NCBI RefSeq assembly: GCF_014205215.1
Contig: NZ_JACHNC010000001.1
Span: forward strand, 3,787,001-3,851,000
Direction: 5' to 3'
DNA: 64,000 nucleotides
Origin: Actinoplanes lobatus
GTDB taxonomy: Bacteria; Actinomycetota; Actinomycetes; Mycobacteriales; Micromonosporaceae
In this document: positions 46,472 to 56,328 of the stretch, one piece after another
Position numbering within the stretch: the stretch's first letter is position 1
Layout: every line of letters begins with the position of its first letter
Notes under the pieces: generated by a model
What the model saw: the letters and a program-made list of their open reading frames with translations, nothing else
Told to the model about the DNA's origin: nothing
Database searches by the model: none
Made by a program: the position numbers and the translations under genes

Positions 46472-46506
46472 GCGTATGAGGTACGCATCGAGCGTATGCC
46501 ATACGC
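46472..46506. promoter_or_regulatory. paired TetR operators between DUF2306 and TetR genes
   Basis: GCGTA-TGAGG-TACGC (46472-46486) and GCGTAT-GCC-ATACGC (46492-46506). Both 15 bp, centres 20 bp apart. The second covers the expected -35 position of the TetR promoter, whose -10 is TAGGAT (46525-46530), so autoregulation is likely. Confidence 0.75.
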
Positions 46507-46536
46507 AATAAACCGGGAAGTGCCTAGGATGAGCCC

Positions 46537-47244
46537 GTGCCGATGGAGATTCCCCGTACGCTCAAGGTCCTCTGGGGTCTGGAAGAGCGCCGCAACCGCG
46601 GCCCGCAGCCGGCGCTGACCCTGGACCGGATCGTCGCCACCGCGATCGAGATCGCTGACCGCGACGGCCTCGCGGCCCTCTCCATGGCCCGTCTCGCCGA
46701 GCGTCTCGGCAGCGCGCCGATGTCCCTCTACCGGCACGTGGCCAGCAAGGACGAACTCCTCGTCTTCATGCAGGACGCCGCACCGGGCGAGCCGCCGATG
46801 CTGCCGCCCGGATGGCGCGCCGGTCTCGGGACGTGGGCCCGGGCGTTGCAGGCGGTCTATTACCGCCATCCGTGGATCCTCCAGGCCTCGGCCGGCCGTC
46901 CACCGCTCGAACCCGGTCAGATCGCTTGGCTGGACCGTGGCCTGTCAGTCTTCGACGGCACCCCGCTCACCAGCCGCGAGCGCTTTCAGGCGGTCATGGC
47001 GACGCTCTACTACGTGCGCGGCGAGGCGCAGATCTTTGCGGTCCTTCTCGGCGGTGAGGCGGATATGGCCGACGACGCCTACGGCGCTCTGATCGGCAGT
47101 CTGGTGACCGCTGACCGGTTTCCGGCGCTGGCCGTCGCGATCGCCGATGGCCTGTTCGCTCCGGAAGTCGAGGACGTCACCTTCGAGACCGGTCTGTCTC
47201 GTCTCTTCGACGGCATCGAACTCCTCGTGTCAGCAAAGAACTGA
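46537..47244 (+). CDS. TetR-family regulator (TetR_C_1 type)
   Basis: 235 residues. HTH: DGLAALSMARLAERLGSAPM followed by SLYRHVASKDELLVFM, typical of the classical TetR/TetR_C_1 group whose ligands are often drug-like. GTG 46537 is preceded by TAGGAT and about six bases (leaderless). Likely represses the divergent DUF2306 gene and itself. A second small HTH gene follows by 7 bp. Confidence 0.9.
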   Translation: MPMEIPRTLKVLWGLEERRNRGPQPALTLDRIVATAIEIADRDGLAALSMARLAERLGSAPMSLYRHVASKDELLVFMQDAAPGEPPMLPPGWRAGLGTWARALQAVYYRHPWILQASAGRPPLEPGQIAWLDRGLSVFDGTPLTSRERFQAVMATLYYVRGEAQIFAVLLGGEADMADDAYGALIGSLVTADRFPALAVAIADGLFAPEVEDVTFETGLSRLFDGIELLVSAKN

Positions 47245-47251
47245 TGGCGGA

Positions 47252-47752
47252 ATGGCAAATCTGGAACGGTTGCGCCAGATCCCGGCCCGGCGCGCGAATC
47301 TCGACGCGGACGAGTTGGAGCTGATCGACCGTGCCCGGCGTGACGGCGCCACCTGGCCGGAGATCGCCGAGGCGCTCGGCCTGACCAGCCGTCAAGCCGC
47401 GGAGCAACGCAGGCACCGCTTGGCGCAGGCCGCAGAGCGTGCCTCCCGCCCGCAGCGTGCCGAGCTGGATCAGGGCTACGGCCACGCCGCCCCGGAGCTG
47501 CGCAGACGTGCCATAGAACTGCACCGGAGAATCGGCGCCGACCGCCGCTGGGACGCCCGCTTCCCGCGTGCCGCGCTGGTCCGCGAAACCCTGGTCGCAG
47601 CCCCCGACGCGCCTCCCGGCGCCCTTTACGACCTGGTCGCCGCCGTCCTGAAGGATCTGGCGGATCCCAGCGTCCCCGAATTCCCCGCCCCACTGCGTGC
47701 GGCGGTCGACCGTCTCCGAGCGGCCGCGATCAGAGGACCGCGATCAGCTTGA
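47252..47752 (+). CDS. HTH-motif protein of unknown family
   Basis: 166 residues. Residues ~18-50 (ELELIDRARRDGATWPEIAE, then ALGLTSRQAAEQRRHRL) form a sigma-region-4/homeodomain-like HTH. The rest is Arg/Ala rich and helical with no recognised domain. ATG 47252 follows GGCGGA, 7 bp after the TetR stop, so the pair form an operon. The last codons (RSA stop) lie in a repeat copied from the 3' end of the facing monooxygenase gene. Confidence 0.7.
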   Translation: MANLERLRQIPARRANLDADELELIDRARRDGATWPEIAEALGLTSRQAAEQRRHRLAQAAERASRPQRAELDQGYGHAAPELRRRAIELHRRIGADRRWDARFPRAALVRETLVAAPDAPPGALYDLVAAVLKDLADPSVPEFPAPLRAAVDRLRAAAIRGPRSA

Positions 47753-47900
47753 GGCGGGCGGTCGCGTCGGCCGGGTTTCAGGTTCAGGGGATTGCGATCA
47801 GTTTGAGGTGGGCGGTCAGGTCGGTTGGGTGTCCCGGGTTCAGGGGATCGCGATCAGCTTGAGGTAGGCGGCCACGTCGGCTGGGTCCCGGGTTACGCAG
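47740..47900. repeat. three ~55-bp tandem copies of the monooxygenase 3' end
   Basis: GCGATCAG occurs at 47740, 47794 and 47850, each followed by a variant of CTTGAGGTRGGCGG, GTCGG, TGGGT and GGGTT. The copy at 47850 codes the last residues (LKLIAIP) and stop of the FAD monooxygenase. The other two are noncoding duplicates; the first ends the HTH gene. Confidence 0.8.
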
Positions 47901-49234
47901 CCGACGTAGTTGTCCGGCCGGACCAGCACCAGTGTCGGCCCGTTAATGTCGTAAGCGCGTGCCGCGTACCCCTCGGGGTCTTGAAGGTGATGGATCGGGA
48001 CCGTGAGCTCCGGCAGCGGCCCGGCCCAATCGAAGGCCAGGAGCGTGGCATGCGGGCCGCGCAGCAGATCGAAGACGTGGCCCTCGGCGAGAGGAGAGTC
48101 CGGCGCGCGGTCGCCGGCTCGCACCGCGCCCGGCTCGGACCGGTGCTCGGCCGCCAGCGTGCCGCCCCGGTAGTTGAGCGAGAGCTGCCGCAGCACCGGG
48201 TCGTCACGGCGCATCGCATCCGCCGAGCCGTCGACGTGGCCGCGGTGCAGCCGGGTGCTGATGCCGAGGACGTCGGCCGCGACCGGCAGGCGCTCCTCTT
48301 CGTAGGTGTCGAGCACCCGCTCGTCACCCGTCGCGATCTTCCAACCCAGGTTGTACGCATCCTGAATTCCGGTGTTCAGCCCCTGCCCGCCGGCCGGTGA
48401 ATGCACATGAGCGGCATCGCCGGCCAGGAACACGTCACCCACCCGGAACCGGGACGCCATCCGGATGTTGGCCCGGAACTCGGACCGCCAGCCCACCTCG
48501 GTGACCGTGATCGACGGGTCGACTGATGAGACCAGCTGCCCGGGGGAGAGGTCGGTGGGCGGAGCCGTGAGCTGGAACCAGTCGCCACCCGGCAGCGGGC
48601 ACAACCCGAGCCGGAACGACCCGCGCTCGGAGCCCGGCCAGACATGCCAGTGATCGCGGTCGAGGCCGGTCAACCGGACGTCGGCGATCATCAGTCGCTC
48701 CTCCTCGTGGGTCTCGCCCTCGAACTCGACGCCGAGCGCCCGCCGCACCGTGCTCCGCCCGCCGTCGGCACCGACCACATAGCGCGCCTGCACCACCTCG
48801 CCGGTGCTGAGCGTGACCCGCACCCCGCCCTCCTCCTGCTCCAACTCGGTGACACCCACCCCGAACTCGACCGGGATCCCCTCGGCGAGCAGCTCGGACG
48901 TGCGCCATTGCGGGACCATCCACAGATTTGGCCAGGGCACGGAGGGGGTCGGCTCGTGCCACTCGTCGAGCCGGAAATCGTGATGCCCGCCGGGCACGTG
49001 GGCGCGCAGCGACGGATAGTCGGCGCCGGCGGCCAGGAACCGGTCGATCAGCCCGAGATCGTCGAGAACCTCCAGCGTGCGTGGCTGCAGCCCCTTGCCG
49101 CGGGACCCGTCGAAGGGCCGCTCCGACCGCTCCACGATCCGGTAGGGCACGCCATGCCGGGCGAGCTGACGCGCGAGGGTGAGCCCGGTCGGCCCGGCGC
49201 CCACGATCATGGTGAATCTAGATTCAGTGAACAT
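47840..49234 (-). CDS. FAD-dependent aromatic hydroxylase (group A, PgaE/RdmE-like)
   Basis: 464 residues. FAD motifs: MIVGAGPTGLTLARQLAR, the GD motif VGDVFLAGDAAHVHSPAGGQ with GLNTGIQDAYNL, and DG motif YVVGADGGRSTVRRALG; a thioredoxin-like C-terminal extension follows. Such enzymes hydroxylate polyketides, rifamycins or tetracyclines or degrade phenols. ATG 49234 is leaderless: TATGGT six bases upstream and TTGACC 18 bp before that. The divergent TetR (49281) and twin TGAA-N6-TTCA sites suggest it is induced by its own substrate, possibly a detoxification function. Confidence 0.9.
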   Translation of the reverse strand: MFTESRFTMIVGAGPTGLTLARQLARHGVPYRIVERSERPFDGSRGKGLQPRTLEVLDDLGLIDRFLAAGADYPSLRAHVPGGHHDFRLDEWHEPTPSVPWPNLWMVPQWRTSELLAEGIPVEFGVGVTELEQEEGGVRVTLSTGEVVQARYVVGADGGRSTVRRALGVEFEGETHEEERLMIADVRLTGLDRDHWHVWPGSERGSFRLGLCPLPGGDWFQLTAPPTDLSPGQLVSSVDPSITVTEVGWRSEFRANIRMASRFRVGDVFLAGDAAHVHSPAGGQGLNTGIQDAYNLGWKIATGDERVLDTYEEERLPVAADVLGISTRLHRGHVDGSADAMRRDDPVLRQLSLNYRGGTLAAEHRSEPGAVRAGDRAPDSPLAEGHVFDLLRGPHATLLAFDWAGPLPELTVPIHHLQDPEGYAARAYDINGPTLVLVRPDNYVGCVTRDPADVAAYLKLIAIP

Positions 49235-49241
49235 GAATTCA
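49213..49241. promoter_or_regulatory. twin TGAA-N6-TTCA operators at the hydroxylase start
   Basis: TGAATCTAGATTCA (49213-49226, perfect 14-bp palindrome) and TGAACATGAATTCA (49228-49241), centres 15 bp apart. The second spans the hydroxylase start codon (49232-49234) and reaches its -10. Confidence 0.75.
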
Positions 49242-49270
49242 CCATAGGGCACTGCTAATCTCCCGGTCAA
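49241..49270 (-). promoter_or_regulatory. promoter of the FAD hydroxylase
   Basis: Minus strand: TTGACC (49265-49270), 18-bp spacer, TATGGT (49241-49246), then six bases to ATG 49234. A near-consensus housekeeping promoter with a leaderless start. Confidence 0.75.
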
Positions 49271-49280
49271 GGAGGTTCGG

Positions 49281-49883
49281 ATGGTGGCATTGGGGATGCG
49301 CAAGCGGCAGGCGGCGCAGACCGAGGCGGAGCTCAAGGCGGCCGCGATCCGGGTCTTCGAGCGGGTCGGCTATCTGAACGCCAAGATCACCGACATCACG
49401 ACCGAGGCGGGCCGGGCCACCGGCTCCTTCTACAAGCATTTCGCGAGCAAGGAGGCGCTGCTCGAGGCGCTGCTCGCCGACCTGCTCGCCGAGGGCGACG
49501 AGAGTGCCGAGCTGGAGGGCCATCTCGACGACTTCCGGGATCGCGCGGCGGTCCGCTGGCACGTCTCGGCCTACTGGCACTTCCACCGCCGCCATCGCCC
49601 GCTCATGGTCGCGCTACAGCAGGCGGCCATCGTCGACGAGGGCTTCGCCCGCCGCAGCCAGGAACTGCTCGAACCGGATCTGCGTCACATCGCCGACCAC
49701 ATGCGTGGCCTCGACCTGCCCGGTGATCCGCTGGTGGCGGCGTCGCTCTTCACCACGACGCTGTCCGGTTTCGCCGCCACCTACCTCGGCGGCCACGGCC
49801 GGGCTCCCGGGGTCTCCGACGACGAGGCGATCGAGACGCTGACCTCCTTCCTGCACGCCGGCCTCGGCGGTGGCGCAAGCTGA
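49281..49883 (+). CDS. TetR-family regulator of the FAD hydroxylase
   Basis: 200 residues. HTH at ~28-50: KITDITTEAGRATGSFYKHF. ATG 49281 with GGAGG five bases before. It diverges from the hydroxylase by 46 bp, and twin palindromes fall at the hydroxylase promoter, so repression of that gene is the natural reading. Ligand would be the hydroxylase's substrate (inference). Confidence 0.92.
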   Translation: MVALGMRKRQAAQTEAELKAAAIRVFERVGYLNAKITDITTEAGRATGSFYKHFASKEALLEALLADLLAEGDESAELEGHLDDFRDRAAVRWHVSAYWHFHRRHRPLMVALQQAAIVDEGFARRSQELLEPDLRHIADHMRGLDLPGDPLVAASLFTTTLSGFAATYLGGHGRAPGVSDDEAIETLTSFLHAGLGGGAS

Positions 49884-50001
49884 TCACCGCGGTCCGGCTT
49901 CCCTTCCGGTACGCTCCGCGCGCCCCGTGGCCGCGCAAGAGGCGGTCTGCCGCGCCGGTTTCACACGGTCGCGCCCCTGGACGCCGCGTGCGATCGCTGG
50001 C

Positions 50002-50571
50002 TCAGCGTGGTCGGAGGCCCGCGAACACCACCGCCAGGGTCCGCTCCCGCAACTCCGCGTCCCAGCCCCCGTGCACCGCTCCGTGCGTGACGCTGACCAG
50101 CAGCGCCATCACCTCGGGCAGGGCCACGTCGGGTGACACCGTCCCGGCGGCCTGCGCCTCGCTCAGCAGTCCGCCGACGGCCTCGGTGAGATGGCCGACC
50201 GCCTCGGGCAGGCGGACGGCTGTCCCGCCGCTCTCCAGCAGTCCGACGACCGTGCGCTTGTAGGACGCCTGGGCGGTCAGTTCGGTGAAGAACTCGAACA
50301 GCCCTTCCCCGCCGCCGCGCTGGCCGGCCGACTCGATCAGCTCGACCAGCAGCCGCTTCATGATTGCGCCGAGCAGGTCGCCCTTGGTGGGGAAGTGCCG
50401 GAACACCGTGCCGATCGCGACGCCCGCGCGCCGGGCCACCTCCTCGGTCGAGGCGCCCGGTCCGTTCTCGGTGAACACCTCGTCGGCGGCGACCAGGATG
50501 CGGATCCGGTTGCGCTGGGCGTCGGCGCGCAGCGGAGGGCCCTCGGTCTGCCGCGAAGAAACCTCTTCCAA
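50002..50571 (-). CDS. TetR-family regulator
   Basis: 189 residues. HTH ASTEEVARRAGVAIGTVFRH in the first 60 residues, with a helical ligand domain. TTG 50571 directly abuts an 18-bp dyad (50572-50589), so the start may be leaderless and self-repressed. Divergent from the SnoaL-like gene; paired dyads between them. It closely resembles the TetR at 26397 in its N-terminal region (RRDAQRNREKIL against RADAQRNRIRIL). Confidence 0.88.
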   Translation of the reverse strand: MEEVSSRQTEGPPLRADAQRNRIRILVAADEVFTENGPGASTEEVARRAGVAIGTVFRHFPTKGDLLGAIMKRLLVELIESAGQRGGGEGLFEFFTELTAQASYKRTVVGLLESGGTAVRLPEAVGHLTEAVGGLLSEAQAAGTVSPDVALPEVMALLVSVTHGAVHGGWDAELRERTLAVVFAGLRPR

Positions 50572-50618
50572 AATGAGTCTCCACTCATTATTCTCGTACC
50601 CAAGTCGAGTGCATACTC
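50572..50618. promoter_or_regulatory. paired GAGT-N4-ACTC operators
   Basis: AATGAGT-CTCC-ACTCATT (50572-50589, 7-bp perfect arms) and GAGT-GCAT-ACTC (50607-50618), centres 32 bp apart, between the TetR and SnoaL-like starts. Confidence 0.75.
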
Positions 50619-50638
50619 ATCTTATCGGGAGGATCGCT

Positions 50639-51043
50639 GTGACACCGACCGAGATCTTCGACAGCATGCGTTCCCGCTGGCTCGCCGACCAGCCGACCTA
50701 CGATCCCGACCTGCTCGCCGACGACGTGGTGGTCGAGGTGCCGTTCGCCGCTCCGGGCCGGCCTGTGCGGACCGAGGGCAAGCAGCGGGTGCTGGATTTC
50801 ACGCGGGCGGGCCGGGCGTCGTTCCCGGTGCGCTTCGACGACTGCCGTGACGTGGTGATCCACCAGACCGCCGACCCAGAGGTGATCGTCGTGGAGTACG
50901 AGTTGGTCGGCACTCACACCGAGACCGGGGTGACCGCGTCGGCGCCCTTCATCGGGGTGCTCCGGGCCAGAGGCGGCAAACTCGCCCACTGGCGGGAGTA
51001 CCAGCACACCATGGCCATCGCCCAGGCCCTCGGTCAGGCATAG
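50639..51043 (+). CDS. SnoaL-like (NTF2-fold) protein
   Basis: 134 residues: FDSMRSRWLADQPTYDPDLL, VEVPFAAPGRPVRTEGKQRV, FIGVLRARGGKLAHWREYQH. This is the cone-shaped NTF2/SnoaL fold, found in isomerases, cyclases and small hydrolases; the terminal WREYQ segment is typical. Probably the sole target of the divergent TetR. GTG 50639 follows GGGAGGA. The end overlaps the convergent CadD-like gene by 10 bp. Confidence 0.88.
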   Translation: MTPTEIFDSMRSRWLADQPTYDPDLLADDVVVEVPFAAPGRPVRTEGKQRVLDFTRAGRASFPVRFDDCRDVVIHQTADPEVIVVEYELVGTHTETGVTASAPFIGVLRARGGKLAHWREYQHTMAIAQALGQA

Positions 51044-51606
51044 GCCTCAAGCAGGATCAGTGACCCGATGGCGATGAAGACCAGCGGCACGAGCCAGTGG
51101 CCCCAGCGCTCGACCACCGCGATCACCTGGCGGTGCGAGCCGAGCAGGGATCCGGCCAGGCACCACACCGCCACGAGGATGGCGAAGACCACGAGGTAGA
51201 CGACGATCTCGGTCGCGTCGGCCGTACGGAATAGGGGTGTGTAGACGGCGATGTTGTCGGCGCCGTTGGCGATCGTGATGCCGGCGATGGGCAGCGGGCC
51301 GGCGGCGACGATCGGCGGCTCGCCGCCGGAGCCGTCGCGGACGGCGCCGATGAGGCCCTTGACGCCGAGGGCGATGGGCAGGAGGCCGAGGAGGCCGACC
51401 CAGCGGTCCGGGATGAGGGTCAGGCCGAGCGCGGCGAGCAGTGAGACGCCCACCAGGGTGGCGATGCCGAGGTATTGGCCCGCCCAGATCTGCCAGGGCC
51501 GGGGCTTCCCGGAGGCCCGGGCGGAGAGAAAGAGAACGGTCAGAACGATGAGGTCGTCGACGTTCGTGCCTACGAAGACGCCCACGGCGGCTGATACCGA
51601 ACCCAC
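51034..51606 (-). CDS. CadD-family cation (cadmium) transporter
   Basis: 190 residues, about six TM helices. N-terminal VGVFVGTNVDDLIVLTVLFL and the mirror half ITIANGADNIAVYTPLF carry the conserved Asp/Asn pairs of the CadD/LysE-like fold. CadD proteins give cadmium resistance in staphylococci; the real cation here is unknown. No metal sensor gene is adjacent. Confidence 0.85.
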   Translation of the reverse strand: MGSVSAAVGVFVGTNVDDLIVLTVLFLSARASGKPRPWQIWAGQYLGIATLVGVSLLAALGLTLIPDRWVGLLGLLPIALGVKGLIGAVRDGSGGEPPIVAAGPLPIAGITIANGADNIAVYTPLFRTADATEIVVYLVVFAILVAVWCLAGSLLGSHRQVIAVVERWGHWLVPLVFIAIGSLILLEAYA

Positions 51607-51757
51607 GCCGGGATCTTAGGACGCGCCCCGGAAGGGCCGAGAGGGCCCGGGAGGCCGTCGGAACGCGGGCAGGAAAGCCGCGAGAGGGCGCGGGAGGCAG
51701 CGCGAGAGGGCGCGGGAGCCGCAGAACAGTTCAGGAGGGGCGGTGGGCAGAAGAAAC

Positions 51758-51789
51758 GGATGCCCGGCACGACGCTGTGCCGGGCATCC
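51758..51789 (-). terminator. distal hairpin of the sdh operon
   Basis: GGATGCCCGGCAC (51758-51770), loop GACGCT, GTGCCGGGCATCC (51777-51789), 13-bp perfect arms. Confidence 0.85.
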
Positions 51790-51799
51790 GAAGAAGCCG

Positions 51800-51829
51800 G
51801 GTATCGGGCACGCCGTTGTGCCCGATACC
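51800..51829 (-). terminator. proximal hairpin of the sdh operon
   Basis: GGTATCGGGCAC (51800-51811), loop GCCGTT, GTGCCCGATACC (51818-51829), 12-bp perfect arms, 12 bp past the sdhB stop. It resembles the neighbouring hairpin in stem core and loop. Confidence 0.85.
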
Positions 51830-51841
51830 TGGAGCGGGGGA

Positions 51842-52584
51842 TCAGCTCTTGCTGATCGCCTTGCGGTAGTCGCTGTTGAGGCGGCCGATGAGGCTCAGCG
51901 GGATGCCCTTCGGGCAGACCGTGGTGCACTCGCCGGCGTTGGTGCAGCCGCCGAAACCGGCGTCGTCCTGTGCCTGGAGCATGTCGATGACGCGGCTGTC
52001 CCGCTCGGGCTGGCCCTGCGGCATCAGACCGAGGTGGGCGATCTTCGCCGCGGTGAAGAGCATCGACGAACCGTTCGGGCAGGCCGCCACGCAGGCGCCG
52101 CAGCCGATGCAGGTGGCCGCCTCGAACGCGGCGTCCGCGTCCTTCTTCGGCACCGGGGCGGCGTGGGCGTCCGGCGCGGTGCCGGTCGGGGCGGTGATGT
52201 AGCCACCGGCCTGAATGATCTTGTCGAAGGCGCTCCGGTCGACGACCAGGTCCTTGATCACCGGGAAGGCGGCGGCACGCCACGGCTCGACGTCGATCAC
52301 GTCGCCGTCCTTGAACTTCCGCATGTGCAGCTGGCAGGTGGTGGTGGCCTTCTCCGGGCCGTGCGCCACACCGTTGATGACCATGCTGCACGCGCCACAG
52401 ATGCCCTCGCGGCAGTCGTGGTCGAACGCGATCGGGTCGTCACCGTTGAGGATCAGCGTCTCGTTGAGGACGTCGATCATCTCGAGGAACGACGCGTCGG
52501 CGGAGATGCCCTTGACGTCGTAGGCGACCATCTTCCCGCCGGCCGTGGGACCGGATTGACGCCACACCCTGACCTTGATGTCCA

Positions 52585-52585
<1 letters not shown>
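51842..52585 (-). CDS. sdhB: succinate dehydrogenase iron-sulfur subunit
   Basis: 247 residues. 2Fe-2S cluster [20 protein letters not shown] with the fourth Cys in TTTCQLHM; then [14 protein letters not shown] and [19 protein letters not shown] for the 4Fe-4S/3Fe-4S centres. Passes electrons from SdhA to quinone in the TCA cycle and respiration. ATG 52585 shares a base with the sdhA stop (TAATG). An Ala/Pro-rich insert ([18 protein letters not shown]) precedes the second cluster, as in actinobacterial type-B enzymes. Confidence 0.95.
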
Positions 52586-54534
<1,949 letters not shown>

Positions 54535-54536
54535 GA

Positions 54537-55280
54537 TCAACCCACCAATCCGGTCAGGACCGCGAAGGGCACCGACAGGTACATCGCGACGAGCACCACC
54601 GAGAGGACCAGCGCGACGGCCTTGGCCCGGCGCTCACCCTTGGTGGTCTGCTGGCCCAGCGTGCGGAACGCGCTCCAGATGCCGTGCCGCAGGTGGAAGC
54701 CGACGGACACCACCGCGAGGGTGTAGAAGAGGGTCACGTACCAGCGGTCCGGGGCGAAGCCCTCGATCACGCGGGCGGACGGGTCCGTGTCGCCGCCGGC
54801 CGGGTTGAACGTGCCGGTCGTCAGGTCGAGGATGTGGTAGATCACGAACAGCACGATGATCACGCCGCCCCAGCGCATGGTGCGCGCGGCGTAGCTGCCC
54901 TGGATCTTGGGCCGGTGCGCGTACTTGACCGGCCGGGCCTTCTTGGCGCGGATGGTCAGCGCCGTGGCCGCCCAGATGTGCAGGCCGATGCCGACCAGCA
55001 GGCCGGTCCGCTGGAGCCAGAGGAACCAGCCGTGCGGCAGCAGGGGTGTGCCCAGCTCCCGCAGCCACTCCGCGTAGTGGTCGAAGGCCGTCGCGCCCAC
55101 GAAGATCTTGAGGTTGCCCGCCGCGTGCGCGAAGAGGAACAGCACCAGCAGCGCGCCGCTGACCGCCATGATCATTTTGAGGATGACCGACGAGGGCCGG
55201 ACCGACTTCGGCGGCGTGGGGCGTGCCGTCGCACCCGCCGCGTTGGTCGTCGTCTTCGGAATAGGAGTGTCTACCGCCAC
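54537..55280 (-). CDS. sdhC: succinate dehydrogenase cytochrome b subunit (type B, five TM)
   Basis: 247 residues, five TM helices in one chain, replacing SdhC+SdhD. Heme-ligand His candidates: [50 protein letters not shown]. The N-terminus ([20 protein letters not shown]) is cytosolic. GTG 55280. First gene of sdhCAB, divergent from a LysR gene 77 bp away. Confidence 0.93.
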   Translation of the reverse strand: MAVDTPIPKTTTNAAGATARPTPPKSVRPSSVILKMIMAVSGALLVLFLFAHAAGNLKIFVGATAFDHYAEWLRELGTPLLPHGWFLWLQRTGLLVGIGLHIWAATALTIRAKKARPVKYAHRPKIQGSYAARTMRWGGVIIVLFVIYHILDLTTGTFNPAGGDTDPSARVIEGFAPDRWYVTLFYTLAVVSVGFHLRHGIWSAFRTLGQQTTKGERRAKAVALVLSVVLVAMYLSVPFAVLTGLVG

Positions 55281-55338
55281 GAGTTGGAAGGTAGGAAGTC
55301 CTGAACGATTCGTCTAATGCATGCCGGGTCGGCCTACC

Positions 55339-55353
55339 ATAGATATAGGCTAT
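55339..55353. promoter_or_regulatory. LysR-type binding dyad
   Basis: ATAG-ATATAGG-CTAT (T-N11-A pattern) in the divergent sdhC/LysR gap. It overlaps the LysR gene's own -10 (TAGGCT, 55346-55351), which suits negative autoregulation with activation or repression of sdhCAB. Confidence 0.6.
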
Positions 55354-55357
55354 TACC

Positions 55358-56275
55358 GTGCAGCTGCAACAACTCAGGTACTTCGTAGCGGTGGCAGAGT
55401 TTAGACATTTCACCCAAGCGGCGGACGAACTCGGCGTCTCCCAACCTACTTTGAGTAAGCAGATTCACACCCTGGAAATGTCACTCGGAGCCCCCCTGTT
55501 CGAGCGGATCCGCGGCGGAGTCACCCTCACCGTGGCCGGGGAGACGCTGCTCCCGCTGGCTCAGCGCATGATCGCGGACGCCGACGCGGCCCGGGACGCG
55601 GTCGCCGACATCGTCGGCCTGCGCCGTGGCGAGGTCCGGCTCGGCGCCACCCCCAGTCTCTGTTCCTCCCTGCTCCCGGCCGTGCTGCGCGGCTACCGCG
55701 CCGAGCACCCCGGCATCCGGCTGCACGTGACCGAGGGCAGCTCCCAGGACCTGATCGCCGACCTGCTCGCCCACACCCTCGACCTGGCCCTCGTCGTGCT
55801 GCCCGAGCAGGGCGCCGACCCGGTCCTGGAGACCGTCGAGCTGCTCCGGGAGAGCCTCGTGGTGGCCTCGGTCGCCTCCGGGCCGTCACCCACCGTGGCC
55901 CGGCAGCTGGACCTCGCCGAGCTGCGGCACACCCCGATGGTGATGTTCCGCGACGGGTACGACATCCGTGACGTGACCCTGCAAGCCTGCGAGCGGGCCG
56001 GGTTCACCCCCAAGTTCGCGGTGGAGGGCGGCGAGATGGACGCCGTTCTGGCCTTCGTCGAGGCCGGCCTCGGGGTGGCCCTGGTGCCGAGCATGGTGCT
56101 CGTCAACCGGCCGCTGCTGCGCGCCACGCCCCTGGCCCCGCCCGGCATGCGGCGGACCATCGCACTCGCCCAGCGCCGGGCCGCCATCCTGCCGCACGCG
56201 GCGGCCGCCCTGCGGGAGGCGGTCATCGAGCACATCGCGGCCGGCGAACTCCCGTTCGGGGTACGCGCTCTGTGA
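55358..56275 (+). CDS. LysR-family transcriptional regulator
   Basis: 305 residues. N-terminal HTH LQQLRYFVAVAEFRHFTQAA followed by DELGVSQPTLSKQIHTLE; C-terminal periplasmic-binding-like effector domain. GTG 55358 with TAGGCT six bases upstream, hence leaderless. Divergent from sdhCAB, so it may tune succinate oxidation, for example in response to a TCA intermediate. Confidence 0.93.
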   Translation: MQLQQLRYFVAVAEFRHFTQAADELGVSQPTLSKQIHTLEMSLGAPLFERIRGGVTLTVAGETLLPLAQRMIADADAARDAVADIVGLRRGEVRLGATPSLCSSLLPAVLRGYRAEHPGIRLHVTEGSSQDLIADLLAHTLDLALVVLPEQGADPVLETVELLRESLVVASVASGPSPTVARQLDLAELRHTPMVMFRDGYDIRDVTLQACERAGFTPKFAVEGGEMDAVLAFVEAGLGVALVPSMVLVNRPLLRATPLAPPGMRRTIALAQRRAAILPHAAAALREAVIEHIAAGELPFGVRAL

Positions 56276-56328
56276 TCCAGCGTCCACTTCGGGTAGTCAA
56301 GTGGGAACCCCGCGTTTAGCATCCGAGT

